From Aquiflexum sp041751335 (GTDB taxonomy: Bacteria > Bacteroidota > Bacteroidia > Cytophagales > Cyclobacteriaceae), in contig NZ_JBGSXS010000387.1 in assembly GCF_041751335.1 (NCBI RefSeq), positions 1 to 52,919 of the forward strand: a stretch of DNA of 52,919 bases, read 5' to 3'. Made by a program: the position numbers and the translations under genes. Positions 43,100-50,900 of this stretch are shown one piece after another. The notes under the pieces were generated by a model. The model was given only the letters and a program-made list of their open reading frames with translations, was not told the DNA's origin and ran no database searches. Within the stretch, counting starts at the first letter, position 1. The number at the start of each line of letters is the position of its first letter.

Positions 43100-43822
43100 A
43101 TGAATATATTACTTCTAGGATATGGAAAAATGGGGAAAATAATCGGTGAAATCGCTGAATCCCGAGGACACCAAATCACTGCAAAAATCAACATTGACAA
43201 CAGGGATGAACTTGATGAGCTTGATTCCACTAAAATTGATGTGGCCATTGAATTCAGTCAGCCTGATGCCGCTTTTGAAAATATCAGCTGGGCAATTTCA
43301 AGGGGAATCCCGGTCGTGGCAGGAACGACAGGGTGGTTGGACAAAAAGCCAAAGATTGAAACACTTACCAATGAGAAAAACACAGCTTTCTTTTATGCCT
43401 CTAATTTCAGTGTAGGTGTCAATATTTTCTTCAAAGTAAACCGTTTTCTCTCTTCCTTGATGAAGGAACAGAGTTCTTATCATGTTAGTATGGAGGAAAT
43501 TCACCATACCGAAAAAAAGGATGCCCCAAGTGGTACCGCCATCACCCTTGCCGAAGGCATTATTCAGGAAATTCCCAGAATAAAGGACTGGAAACTGTCC
43601 GAAGCAACGTCCGCTTTCGATCAATACTTGCCAATAACTTCCAAAAGAATTGATCCCTCACCTGGCACCCATATAGTACGCTATCGTTCTGAAATCGATG
43701 ATATTGAGATTTCTCATACCGCACATAGTAGAAAAGGATTTGCTGTTGGTGCAGTTTTGGTAGCAGAGTGGATAAAAAATAAAAAAGGTGTTTTATCAAT
43801 GGATGATTTCCTATCTTTCTAA
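43100..43822 (+). CDS. dapB: 4-hydroxy-tetrahydrodipicolinate reductase
   Basis: DapB reduces 4-hydroxy-tetrahydrodipicolinate with NAD(P)H in the lysine/diaminopimelate pathway, which also feeds peptidoglycan. The 240-residue protein has GYGKMGKI (nucleotide loop), VVAGTTGWL, FYASNFSVGVNIF and the catalytic motif EIHHTEKKDAPSGTA with H135/H136 and K139. Length is at the short end, as usual in Bacteroidota. It lies seven bases after the DUF5683 gene and 14 before lepB, in one operon. Confidence 0.97.
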   Translation: MNILLLGYGKMGKIIGEIAESRGHQITAKINIDNRDELDELDSTKIDVAIEFSQPDAAFENISWAISRGIPVVAGTTGWLDKKPKIETLTNEKNTAFFYASNFSVGVNIFFKVNRFLSSLMKEQSSYHVSMEEIHHTEKKDAPSGTAITLAEGIIQEIPRIKDWKLSEATSAFDQYLPITSKRIDPSPGTHIVRYRSEIDDIEISHTAHSRKGFAVGAVLVAEWIKNKKGVLSMDDFLSF

Positions 43823-43836
43823 AATTTTAAACTAAA

Positions 43837-44913
43837 ATGACTCAACCTAAAAATAAGAAGTCAGCGGCCCGAGAGTGGGCAGACGCTTTGGTTTTTGCAG
43901 TAATTGCTGCATCTCTGATCAGATGGCTTTTGCTGGAACCGTTTACCATTCCTACAGCATCTATGGAAAAATCCCTTTTGGTAGGTGATTTTCTTTTTGT
44001 GAGCAAAATGCACTATGGAACAAGAATACCAAGAACACCTTTACAGTTGCCTCTAACACATCAAAAAATATGGGGCACCAATGCCAATTCCTATTTAGAC
44101 TGGATCGAATTGCCCTACTTCCGTCTTCCAGGGTTCACTTCCGTCAAAAGGAATGATGTCGTTGTTTTCAATTATCCTGCGGAATTTGAATATCCTGTTG
44201 ATCTGAAAACCAATTATATCAAAAGGGCTGTGGCCATACCAGGAGATGTCCTGGAGATCAAAAAAACACAGATCTATGTCAATGGCGAACTTGGAACAAA
44301 TCCCGAGGAAATGCAATACTCCTATGATGTGATGACTGATAGGACCCTTAGTCCTGATTTCTTTGATGATTATGGAGTCAATGTGGATAGCTATATGCCT
44401 TTTTCGAACGGGTCAGGATATATGGTGATGGCAACTGCTGAAACAGCCGAAAGGTTGGGGAAATCACCTGCTGTAGGATCCGTTACAATGAGAGTTGATA
44501 GGATTGATTTTGGTGATCCAAGAGTATTTCCTGACGGGGCTTATTTCGGATGGAATAAAGACAATCTGGGGCCATTGGAAATTCCAGGCAAAGGTTGGAC
44601 CATCGAAATGGATCGGGACAACATCAACAAATATGTTTTTACAATTGAGCAGTTTGAAGGTCATAAAGATGTCAAAGTTCAAAACAATGAACTCTTTATA
44701 GATGGTCAAAAAGTCACAAGCTATACCTTCAAACAGGACTATTATTTTATGATGGGAGATAACCGTCATGATTCGCTTGACTCACGATATTGGGGATTTG
44801 TCCCTGAAGACCATATTGTAGGGAAAGCATGGTTCTTATGGCTTTCATTGGACAAGCACAAGTCCATGTTCAGTAAGATCCGATGGAATAGGTTCTTAAA
44901 CGGAATACATTAA
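43837..44913 (+). CDS. lepB: Signal peptidase I
   Basis: LepB cleaves signal peptides of exported proteins at the outer face of the inner membrane. The 358-residue protein has one N-terminal helix (DALVFAVIAASLIRWLL), the catalytic Ser S42 in IPTASMEKSLL and general-base Lys K129 in NYIKRAVAIPGD, and later GDNRHDSLDSRYWGFVPEDH. A large insertion between the catalytic parts (about 60-110 and 150-270) is typical of Bacteroidota enzymes. It closes the parAB-DUF5683-dapB group and has its own terminator. Confidence 0.96.
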   Translation: MTQPKNKKSAAREWADALVFAVIAASLIRWLLLEPFTIPTASMEKSLLVGDFLFVSKMHYGTRIPRTPLQLPLTHQKIWGTNANSYLDWIELPYFRLPGFTSVKRNDVVVFNYPAEFEYPVDLKTNYIKRAVAIPGDVLEIKKTQIYVNGELGTNPEEMQYSYDVMTDRTLSPDFFDDYGVNVDSYMPFSNGSGYMVMATAETAERLGKSPAVGSVTMRVDRIDFGDPRVFPDGAYFGWNKDNLGPLEIPGKGWTIEMDRDNINKYVFTIEQFEGHKDVKVQNNELFIDGQKVTSYTFKQDYYFMMGDNRHDSLDSRYWGFVPEDHIVGKAWFLWLSLDKHKSMFSKIRWNRFLNGIH

Positions 44914-44918
44914 TTTAA

Positions 44919-44947
44919 AAGCCAGGTTTGAAAGACCTGGCTTTTTT
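44919..44947 (+). terminator. Intrinsic terminator of lepB
   Basis: AAGCCAGGT (44919-44927) pairs with ACCTGGCTT (44935-44943), loop of seven, followed by a T-run to 44947. It starts five bases after the lepB stop. Confidence 0.93.
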
Positions 44948-45126
44948 GTTTGGATTTTATCTGGCTGTTTTTAATAAATTGATTTTTTGCTAACTTGATA
45001 TAGCATTTAAGAATACCATAGTAGAAGTAAATCTGGAGTAGCTTTTATTAAAAACTCCATCCATAATTTTCGTTTATTCTCTTTGTTTTTAGTTTAATTT
45101 AGGCAATTTCCCCCAATTAAAAAAAA

Positions 45127-45440
45127 ATGGACATGGCTAAGAATAGAAAAATTGAAGTAAAAGGAAGGGAAATTAGTCTCTACTCAGAAAAGTCAGATGA
45201 CTATATTTCGCTTACTGATATGGCACGTTACCGCGATTCTGAGCGAACCAATTACATAATCCAAAATTGGATGCGTACTCGCAGTGCCATTGAGTTTTGC
45301 GGACTTTGGGAGCAATTTGGACAATAGAAAGCACAACTCTTGAAGGCTATAATGAAATCGTCCACCAAGCTGGTAGACCAATAATAGATTGCCAAACTAT
45401 TTTTAAAATTTTAAAACTATCCATTAAAGGATTAACCTAG
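45127..45440 (+). pseudogene. Frameshifted, truncated KilA-N domain gene
   Basis: The first frame (66 codons, 45127-45327) reads the N-terminal KilA-N pattern: IEVKGREISLYSEKSDDYIS, LTDMARYRD, IIQNWMRTRSAIEFCGLWEQ. It then stops. Near 45310 the reading resumes in another frame as WTIESTTLEGYNEIVHQAG, which matches the next KilA-N segment, and ends at TAG 45438-45440. The KWIExTNA region and the RhuM/ORF6N-like C-terminal part are missing. So this is a phage- or mobile-element-derived gene broken by a frameshift and a deletion. It stands alone after the lepB terminator. Confidence 0.75.
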
Positions 45441-45472
45441 CTTCTGACCCTTCAAAAAAATTTTAAACCAAC

Positions 45473-45709
45473 CTATCCCAATTTCTTCTTCACCCCTACT
45501 ATATCTGCCTTTTTCAACACCTCATTATTCACCACCACCACAGGACCTGATTTACAGAAATCCATACATTTTGTCTTGATGATTTTGTACCGGCCTTTGT
45601 GATCTTCAGATGCAATCAGGTCTTTGATTTCCTTTTGCAATTTCTTGCATCCTCCCTTTTTACAATCAGATCCGTTGCAGATAAAAATAAATTTGCGGTA
45701 GGTTGCCAT
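45473..45709 (-). CDS. Thioredoxin-like [2Fe-2S] ferredoxin-type protein
   Basis: The 78-residue protein follows the thioredoxin-like ferredoxin pattern: FIFICNGSDCKKGGC with C11, C16 and C21, and TKCMDFCKSGPVVVVNNEV with C48 and C52. In this family four Cys (one or two early, then Cys-x3-Cys) hold a [2Fe-2S] cluster, as in the NuoE C-terminal domain. It would carry electrons in the cytoplasm; the partner is unknown. Its start is preceded by the repeat-rich gap. It appears complete. Confidence 0.88.
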   Translation of the reverse strand: MATYRKFIFICNGSDCKKGGCKKLQKEIKDLIASEDHKGRYKIIKTKCMDFCKSGPVVVVNNEVLKKADIVGVKKKLG

Positions 45710-45722
45710 AGGAATTAGTAAA

Positions 45723-45777
45723 GTTGTAATTGTTATAGTGGTTTCGGCTTAGCGGACGGTTGTAATTGTTTTAGTGG
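45723..45777. repeat. Direct repeat, 19 bases, period 36
   Basis: GTTGTAATTGTTATAGTGG (45723-45741) recurs as GTTGTAATTGTTTTAGTGG (45759-45777) with one mismatch, separated by 17 bases. It lies directly upstream of the ferredoxin gene start, so it may be a regulatory region or the edge of a decayed element. Confidence 0.6.
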
Positions 45778-45834
45778 AAGTCAAGTTGACATACCTGCCT
45801 GCTTATTTTTTCTCATCTAGTTTTGCTCCTGCAA

Positions 45835-46069
45835 CTTGCATCTTATTTCTTGACTATTGGTTCTTACGTCTCTTCAGATGTCTCCTTTCGTCGACATGAC
45901 AAGGAGAGGTCTTTTTAAGTAGTTATTGCATAAATTATCAAAGCGTCATAATGTCTCTTTCTCAGCTTTCGCATCTCGCCTAGCTTCTGCATCTTGTATC
46001 TTACGTCTTGTGTCTTTAGTCTCAAATCTCATTTCTCAAATCTCAAATCTAAAATCTTAAATCTAAAAT
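45835..46069. repeat. Heptamer-phased repeats with an inverted repeat between them
   Basis: Two blocks follow a 7-base period. 45993-46069 has eleven consecutive heptamers of the form CTnnnnT (CTTGTAT, CTTACGT, CTTGTGT, CTTTAGT, CTCAAAT and so on). 45835-45876 has six units, four of which fit CTnnnnT (CTTGCAT, CTTATTT, CTTGACT, CTTACGT). Between them, 45881-45907 has TCTCCTT and AAGGAGA as inverted arms around a GTCGAC centre. The 370-base gap 45710-46079 holds no gene. Confidence 0.75.
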
Positions 46070-46079
46070 CTCACAACCC

Positions 46080-47330
46080 CTACCCATGCACCATCTGCAT
46101 CAATAACCCACAAATATACGCACCATAAGTTCCAACTGCATAACCCAAAACTGCCATCAACACGCCAACCGGTGCCAAAGATGGATTAAAGGCTGAAGCA
46201 ACTATCGGTGCGGAAGCTGCACCGCCGACATTGGCCTGTGAACCTACCGCTACAAAGAAGAACGGCGCTTTGATCAAGAATGCGACGATCAACATGACCA
46301 ATACATGGAATATCATCCAAAGGATTCCTATCAGGAATAATATGGGACTATCAAATATCGCCATCAGATCCATCTGCATGCCAATAGTCGCTACCAACAC
46401 ATAAAGAAGTACGGAGCCTAACCTTGAGGCACCAGCACCTTCCAATTCCCTTGCTTTGGTAAAGGAAAGGATCAATCCCCCTGTTGTGGCAATTACCACA
46501 ATCCAAAAGAATGGTGAATCCAATGAATATTGGCTTAGCTGTGGGTAATTTGCTCCTATATATGGAGCGACAATATCTGCGATAAAATGCGAAAATCCAG
46601 TTAAGGCAAATCCAATCCCAAAGATTTTCATGGTATCTGCCATGGTTGGGATTTTGAGTAGATTGGCTCTGTAATTCTCAACCTTTTCCTGCAAGGCATG
46701 AATGGCAGAACTATCAGCCTTGAAAATTTTGTCTATGATCCCTGGTTTTGCTGCCCAGTAAAGTAATACTGCCATCCATACATTGGCCACCAATACATCA
46801 ACAGCTATCATCTGCGAAAATAGGGAGGGACTTGCACCGAATACTTCCAACATGGCGGTTTGATTGGCACCCCCTCCTATCCAGCTTCCAGCTATGGTTG
46901 CCAAACCTCTCCATACCTCATCGGGCCCAGCACCACCTAGGATATCCGGGTGGAAAGTTGATACAGTCAATAAGGCCAATGGACCTCCTATTATTATACC
47001 CAAAGTTCCAGCAAGGAACATAATCAATGCTTTTGGCCCCAGCTTGATGATACCTTTAAAATCTATACTCAATGTCAATAACACCAAAGATGCAGGAAGC
47101 AAATACCTAGAGGCAACCTTGTATAAGTCTGAGGTTTCCCCGGAGATCACCCCAAATGAATTTAGTAATGCAGGAATAAAATAACAGAGTAAGATAGAAG
47201 GAACTATCCTGTAGAATTTGACCCAAAAGGGAGATTTGCTCGAGGAGGTGGTAAACACCAAAGCCAAAACTGTCATCAACAATCCAAATACAACAGCATC
47301 ATTGCTGATCAAAGGTGCATCCAATTCCAT
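46080..47330 (-). CDS. DUF819-family membrane protein
   Basis: The 416-residue integral membrane protein has about a dozen hydrophobic segments and the DUF819 marks: residues LLPASLVLLTLSIDFKGIIK, the repeat-like GSWIGGGANQTAMLEVF and the late SQANVGGAASAPIVASAFNP, followed by VGVLMAVLGYAVGTYGAYI. The two Gly/Ala-rich Asn-containing loops look like the paired ion/substrate sites of an inverted-repeat transporter. The substrate is unknown. ATG 47330 is preferred to the upstream non-ATG start. It follows the Nudix gene by 45 bases. Confidence 0.9.
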   Translation of the reverse strand: MELDAPLISNDAVVFGLLMTVLALVFTTSSSKSPFWVKFYRIVPSILLCYFIPALLNSFGVISGETSDLYKVASRYLLPASLVLLTLSIDFKGIIKLGPKALIMFLAGTLGIIIGGPLALLTVSTFHPDILGGAGPDEVWRGLATIAGSWIGGGANQTAMLEVFGASPSLFSQMIAVDVLVANVWMAVLLYWAAKPGIIDKIFKADSSAIHALQEKVENYRANLLKIPTMADTMKIFGIGFALTGFSHFIADIVAPYIGANYPQLSQYSLDSPFFWIVVIATTGGLILSFTKARELEGAGASRLGSVLLYVLVATIGMQMDLMAIFDSPILFLIGILWMIFHVLVMLIVAFLIKAPFFFVAVGSQANVGGAASAPIVASAFNPSLAPVGVLMAVLGYAVGTYGAYICGLLMQMVHG

Positions 47331-47375
47331 AGTTTTATTGTTAGGCTTACAACAATACCACAAAAGCCACAAACT

Positions 47376-48014
47376 TCAAAACTCTTGGGAATCCCATAGG
47401 TAAGTGAATTCTCCGAGCATCATTGCGGTTGCACCCCAGACTATTTCCTTTTCAATATCAAAATATGGTGCTTCAAGGTTCAGTCCAGAGCTAGCCTTTA
47501 CTTTTGTTATTTTTCTGATATTTCTATCCAAAATCAATGAAAAAGGACAGCTGATGATTCTTTCAACTTCTTTGGGATCTGGAATGAATTTTGGTTTTTC
47601 TTCGACATAACCGATATATGGAGAAACCATGAAATTACTAGGGGGGATATAAACATCCGAAAGCTTTCCCAAAATCTGGACTTTATTCCCATCTACTCCG
47701 ATTTCCTCTTCAGCTTCCCGGATAGCTGTGATACTGAGGTCCGCATCTTCAGGTTCCCACTTTCCTCCTGGAAAAGCAATCTGACCTCCATGGACACCTG
47801 GATAACTCGGTCTCTTGATAAATGGAACAAAACTTTTTCCTGCATCAGGGTAAAAAAGCATCAATACAGCCCCTTTTCTATGGTCGTCCCTGATCATAGA
47901 CACAAAACGCTCTTCATCTACAGGTTGGGGCGCCATGGTGATTTGCCCCAATCTTCCAGGTAAAGGGTTTTGAAGCATTAGTTCAAGCTTTTTTATTACT
48001 TCCCCTAGATCCAT
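47376..48014 (-). CDS. Nudix hydrolase, CoA pyrophosphatase type
   Basis: The 212-residue protein has a complete Nudix box: GGKWEPEDADLSITAIREAE followed by EEIG (GX5EX7REUXEEXGU), preceded by HGGQIAFPGG, the sequence that marks the CoA-pyrophosphatase (NudL/YeaB) subgroup. These enzymes split CoA and its derivatives into phosphopantetheine and 3',5'-ADP with Mg2+/Mn2+. Its ATG overlaps the stop of the upstream lipoprotein gene by one base (TAATG), implying coupled translation. Confidence 0.93.
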   Translation of the reverse strand: MDLGEVIKKLELMLQNPLPGRLGQITMAPQPVDEERFVSMIRDDHRKGAVLMLFYPDAGKSFVPFIKRPSYPGVHGGQIAFPGGKWEPEDADLSITAIREAEEEIGVDGNKVQILGKLSDVYIPPSNFMVSPYIGYVEEKPKFIPDPKEVERIISCPFSLILDRNIRKITKVKASSGLNLEAPYFDIEKEIVWGATAMMLGEFTYLWDSQEF

Positions 48015-48682
48015 TAAAAATCAATGTTGTCAAGTTTCTCTACTAGGTACTTTGTTTTAGGATATTGGGTTGTGTGGTAGGGATGAATATATTCAAAATA
48101 AATCTGTTCTTCTGGATTGATCAGCCAGATCTTAGGAGTTACTCCTTCTTCATCTTCAAAAAAACCAGTCACCATCAATAACTCAGGGCTGATCCATACT
48201 GCTTCTTCAAAACCCCCTGATGGTCCCATGAACAGTAACCTTTCCCGCATTCCATTAGATTTGAAATAAATCACCTCAGAATCGGGATTAAAAGAAACTT
48301 TGTCCTCCTCCGGAATCACTACCTTGTAGCTGTAAATATCCACAACACCTTCGCCCTCCGGATGAGGTATCAAATATTTGTAAAATGGACTTCCTGGCTG
48401 TATAAAATTTTCTTCCGGCCACTCCAATGATTCATAAGGTATTTCTCTGCTCAAGATGAACCTCGAAGGATCAAAACCTGGGTCTGTTTTTTTCCAAAAA
48501 CTTCCCCATTTCGGAATCTGCTGCAGACCTATCGAAAGCAACTGTCTATGTTCCTCTTCAAGACTTATTTCTGTTTCTAAAACTATCTCTTCTTTTTTTT
48601 CTTTCTCAAAAGTACAGGCACCGAGTAGGGCCAATGAAAGTATCATCAAATGTCTGATGGTGTAAAAGGAAAAAAGGTTCAT
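48014..48682 (-). CDS. Lipoprotein of unknown function
   Basis: The 222-residue protein has a lipobox (SLALLGACTF, C23) after a hydrophobic segment, then an acidic linker and a beta-rich domain with WKKTDPGFDPSRF, PLIPHPEGEGVVDIYSYKVV-like strands and YFKSNGMRERLLFMGPSGGF. No family recognised. It would sit in the outer or inner membrane leaflet. Translation is coupled to the Nudix gene downstream. A hairpin lies 50 bases upstream of its start. Confidence 0.75.
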   Translation of the reverse strand: MNLFSFYTIRHLMILSLALLGACTFEKEKKEEIVLETEISLEEEHRQLLSIGLQQIPKWGSFWKKTDPGFDPSRFILSREIPYESLEWPEENFIQPGSPFYKYLIPHPEGEGVVDIYSYKVVIPEEDKVSFNPDSEVIYFKSNGMRERLLFMGPSGGFEEAVWISPELLMVTGFFEDEEGVTPKIWLINPEEQIYFEYIHPYHTTQYPKTKYLVEKLDNIDF

Positions 48683-48731
48683 CTCTTATGGGCTAAATGA
48701 CTACGAATGAAACATAAAAATCCCAAATATC

Positions 48732-48764
48732 AAAAAAGGTCGGAACATTGCGCCGACCTTTTTC
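48732..48764. terminator. Orphan bidirectional terminator hairpin
   Basis: AAAAAGGTCGG (48733-48743) and CCGACCTTTTT (48753-48763) form a perfect 11-base stem with a nine-base loop, and an A-run before and T-run after make it usable on both strands. No gene ends near it: the lipoprotein gene starts to the left and aceK starts to the right. It could end a small RNA or act as a leader attenuator of the lipoprotein gene. Confidence 0.75.
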
Positions 48765-49150
48765 ATCTCTCAAACCTATTAAACCTATTGTAGATATTCA
48801 TTGTATGAATAACACGCTAGAAAGGTAAATAATGTTTTTAGAATGTCCAAACAATCGATTGCGAAAATTTTATTTTGTCAAAATCTAAAGATAATTTTCA
48901 AAAGAAAATGGTTGAAATTGGCATTGATTTATTTATGCAAAAGCCTGTAAATTATATCTATATCCATTAAAAATTTTTCTGGCTACCCATTTCATTTCAA
49001 ATAAAAAATGTTGATTGTCAAATCCAATTATGCGCATTTCGAACTGCATTTTTTCAAGAGTTTTATTTCATTTGGACAGGATAAATTTTAATTCTAACTA
49101 TATTTCCTATCAAGTTTCGCACGGGTTTACCTTAAAAATCCCTTTGGAAA
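48765..49150. other. Gene-free AT-rich region before aceK
   Basis: No open frame of note, no tRNA-like structure and no clear promoter pair was found in this stretch. It should carry the aceK promoter and possibly a small RNA read leftward into the hairpin at 48732-48764. Sequences are poly-A/T-rich. Confidence 0.4.
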
Positions 49151-50896
49151 ATGATGAAAAAAAAAATTATAGATAAACAAAAAATTGAACATTCGGTCCA
49201 GCTGATATTCGGTGGTTTTGAGTCTTATTTTAAAACATTCAAGGAACTCACCATATCCGCACCTCAATATTTCAAAAAAAGGGATTGGACTGGTATGCAA
49301 CTGAACCACCGCAAAAGGCTCAGACTTTATAAAGATCAAGTTAGATCAACACGAGAAAAGTTAAGCGATTTCCTTGGGGAAGCTGTTGTTGATTTTGATT
49401 TTTGGCACGAATCAAAATCAAAATATTCCGAAGTCATTTCAAATAGAAAAGACAAAGAACTCGCTGAAACATATTTTAATTCTGTTATCAGAAAAACCTA
49501 CCCCGGTCTTGCCATCAATGATTCCCTTATGTTTGTTCATGAAGGCTACAATGCCTGCGAAATTTACGCTTCGGAAAATCTTTTTAATAGTTATTCCGCA
49601 GAATGGGATATCGAAACCATCATTGAGAAAATCCTTGATGACTTTGAGTTTGGAGTTCCTTATTTAAACAAGGACGAGGATGTCCGGTTTCTTGTCAAAA
49701 GTATCAAAGATGTGATTTTGACAAGATACAAGGCAACTGAAGACACCACAACCCATGTTTTGAAAAGTGTGTTTTATAGAAACAAAGCTGCTTACCTTAT
49801 TGGGAGAATTCGGGTTGATAATAAATGGATGCCTTTTGTAATACCTTTCATTCATGGAAAGAAAGGCATAGCTGTAGATACAATGGTATTCAATCCCAAT
49901 TTGATGAGTGGCCTTTTCAGTTTTACAAGATCCTATTTCATGGTCGAAACTGACATTCCTTCTCAATTAGTTTCTTTCCTCAATTCAGTTATTAGCAACA
50001 AAAAAATCCATGAATTATATAATTCAATAGGATTCAACAAACACGGTAAAACGGAATTTTATAGAGATTTTTTGAACCATTTGGGCCAAAGTCAAGATCA
50101 GTTTATAATTGCCGAAGGTGTTAAAGGGATGGTGATGACAGTATTTACTTTGCCGTCTTACAATATTGTATTCAAGATGATCAAAGATTATTTTGATCCT
50201 CCCAAAACAATGACTAGACAAGAAGTAAGAGAGAAATATAAAATGGTCGGACTTCATGACCGGGTCGGAAGAATGGCCGATACCCATGAATTTGAAGAAT
50301 TCCACCTTCCCTTGGACAGAATTGATCCAAAGCTAATGGAAGAGTTAAAGAATACGGTCAATTCCTTAATAGAAATCAACAATAATGAACTGATCATCAA
50401 ACATGTATATATCGAAAGGAGAATGACTCCTTTGAATATTTATTTGGAAACCTGTACCCATGAGGAAGCTAAAGCAGCTGTAGAAGAATATGGTAATTCA
50501 ATATTGCAATTGGCTCAAGCCAATATTTTTCCAGGAGATATGATGACCAAAAACTTTGGAGTGACCAGACAAAAGCGGGTTATATTCTATGATTATGATG
50601 AGATCGAATTCATGACAGATATAAATTTTAGATGGAAACCTAAACCCGAAAACTATGAGCAAATCTATGCATCAAGTCCTTGGTATGATATCGCCCCAAA
50701 TGATGTGTTCCCTGAAGATTTCAAAAGATTTATGATCGGAAGGTTAGATGTCAGGGAATATTTTTTTGAATACCACAAAGATCTATTTGATCCTGAATTT
50801 TGGCAGAAAATCCAAAAAAGGATTCTGGATGGAGAATTCATCCATGCTTTCCCTTATCCGGACCAAATCAGGTTCAGGCCTTCATTGAAAATCTAG
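49151..50896 (+). CDS. aceK: Isocitrate dehydrogenase kinase/phosphatase
   Basis: AceK switches isocitrate dehydrogenase off and on by phosphorylation at the branch between the TCA cycle and the glyoxylate bypass. The 581-residue length equals the known enzymes (about 578). The kinase core is well conserved: VFKMIKDYFDPPK with ATP-binding K342, HDRVGRMADTHEFEEF, YIERRMTPLNIYLE, then the NIFPGDMMTKNFGVTR and FYDYDEIEFMT catalytic and metal motifs. No aceA, aceB or icd is nearby; aceK stands alone. AceK is best known from Proteobacteria, so presence here suggests an old transfer or patchy inheritance. The next gene converges four bases away. Confidence 0.95.
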   Translation: MMKKKIIDKQKIEHSVQLIFGGFESYFKTFKELTISAPQYFKKRDWTGMQLNHRKRLRLYKDQVRSTREKLSDFLGEAVVDFDFWHESKSKYSEVISNRKDKELAETYFNSVIRKTYPGLAINDSLMFVHEGYNACEIYASENLFNSYSAEWDIETIIEKILDDFEFGVPYLNKDEDVRFLVKSIKDVILTRYKATEDTTTHVLKSVFYRNKAAYLIGRIRVDNKWMPFVIPFIHGKKGIAVDTMVFNPNLMSGLFSFTRSYFMVETDIPSQLVSFLNSVISNKKIHELYNSIGFNKHGKTEFYRDFLNHLGQSQDQFIIAEGVKGMVMTVFTLPSYNIVFKMIKDYFDPPKTMTRQEVREKYKMVGLHDRVGRMADTHEFEEFHLPLDRIDPKLMEELKNTVNSLIEINNNELIIKHVYIERRMTPLNIYLETCTHEEAKAAVEEYGNSILQLAQANIFPGDMMTKNFGVTRQKRVIFYDYDEIEFMTDINFRWKPKPENYEQIYASSPWYDIAPNDVFPEDFKRFMIGRLDVREYFFEYHKDLFDPEFWQKIQKRILDGEFIHAFPYPDQIRFRPSLKI

Positions 50897-50900
50897 AGGA

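Noticed and set aside
45835..46069. Heptamer blocks considered as a CRISPR array
   Set aside because: Units are 7 bases with no spacer of 25-40 bases, and no cas genes are present.
48765..49150. tRNA or other structured RNA gene in the gap before aceK
   Set aside because: No cloverleaf, GTTC loop or CCA end could be found; only a possible unstructured small RNA remains.
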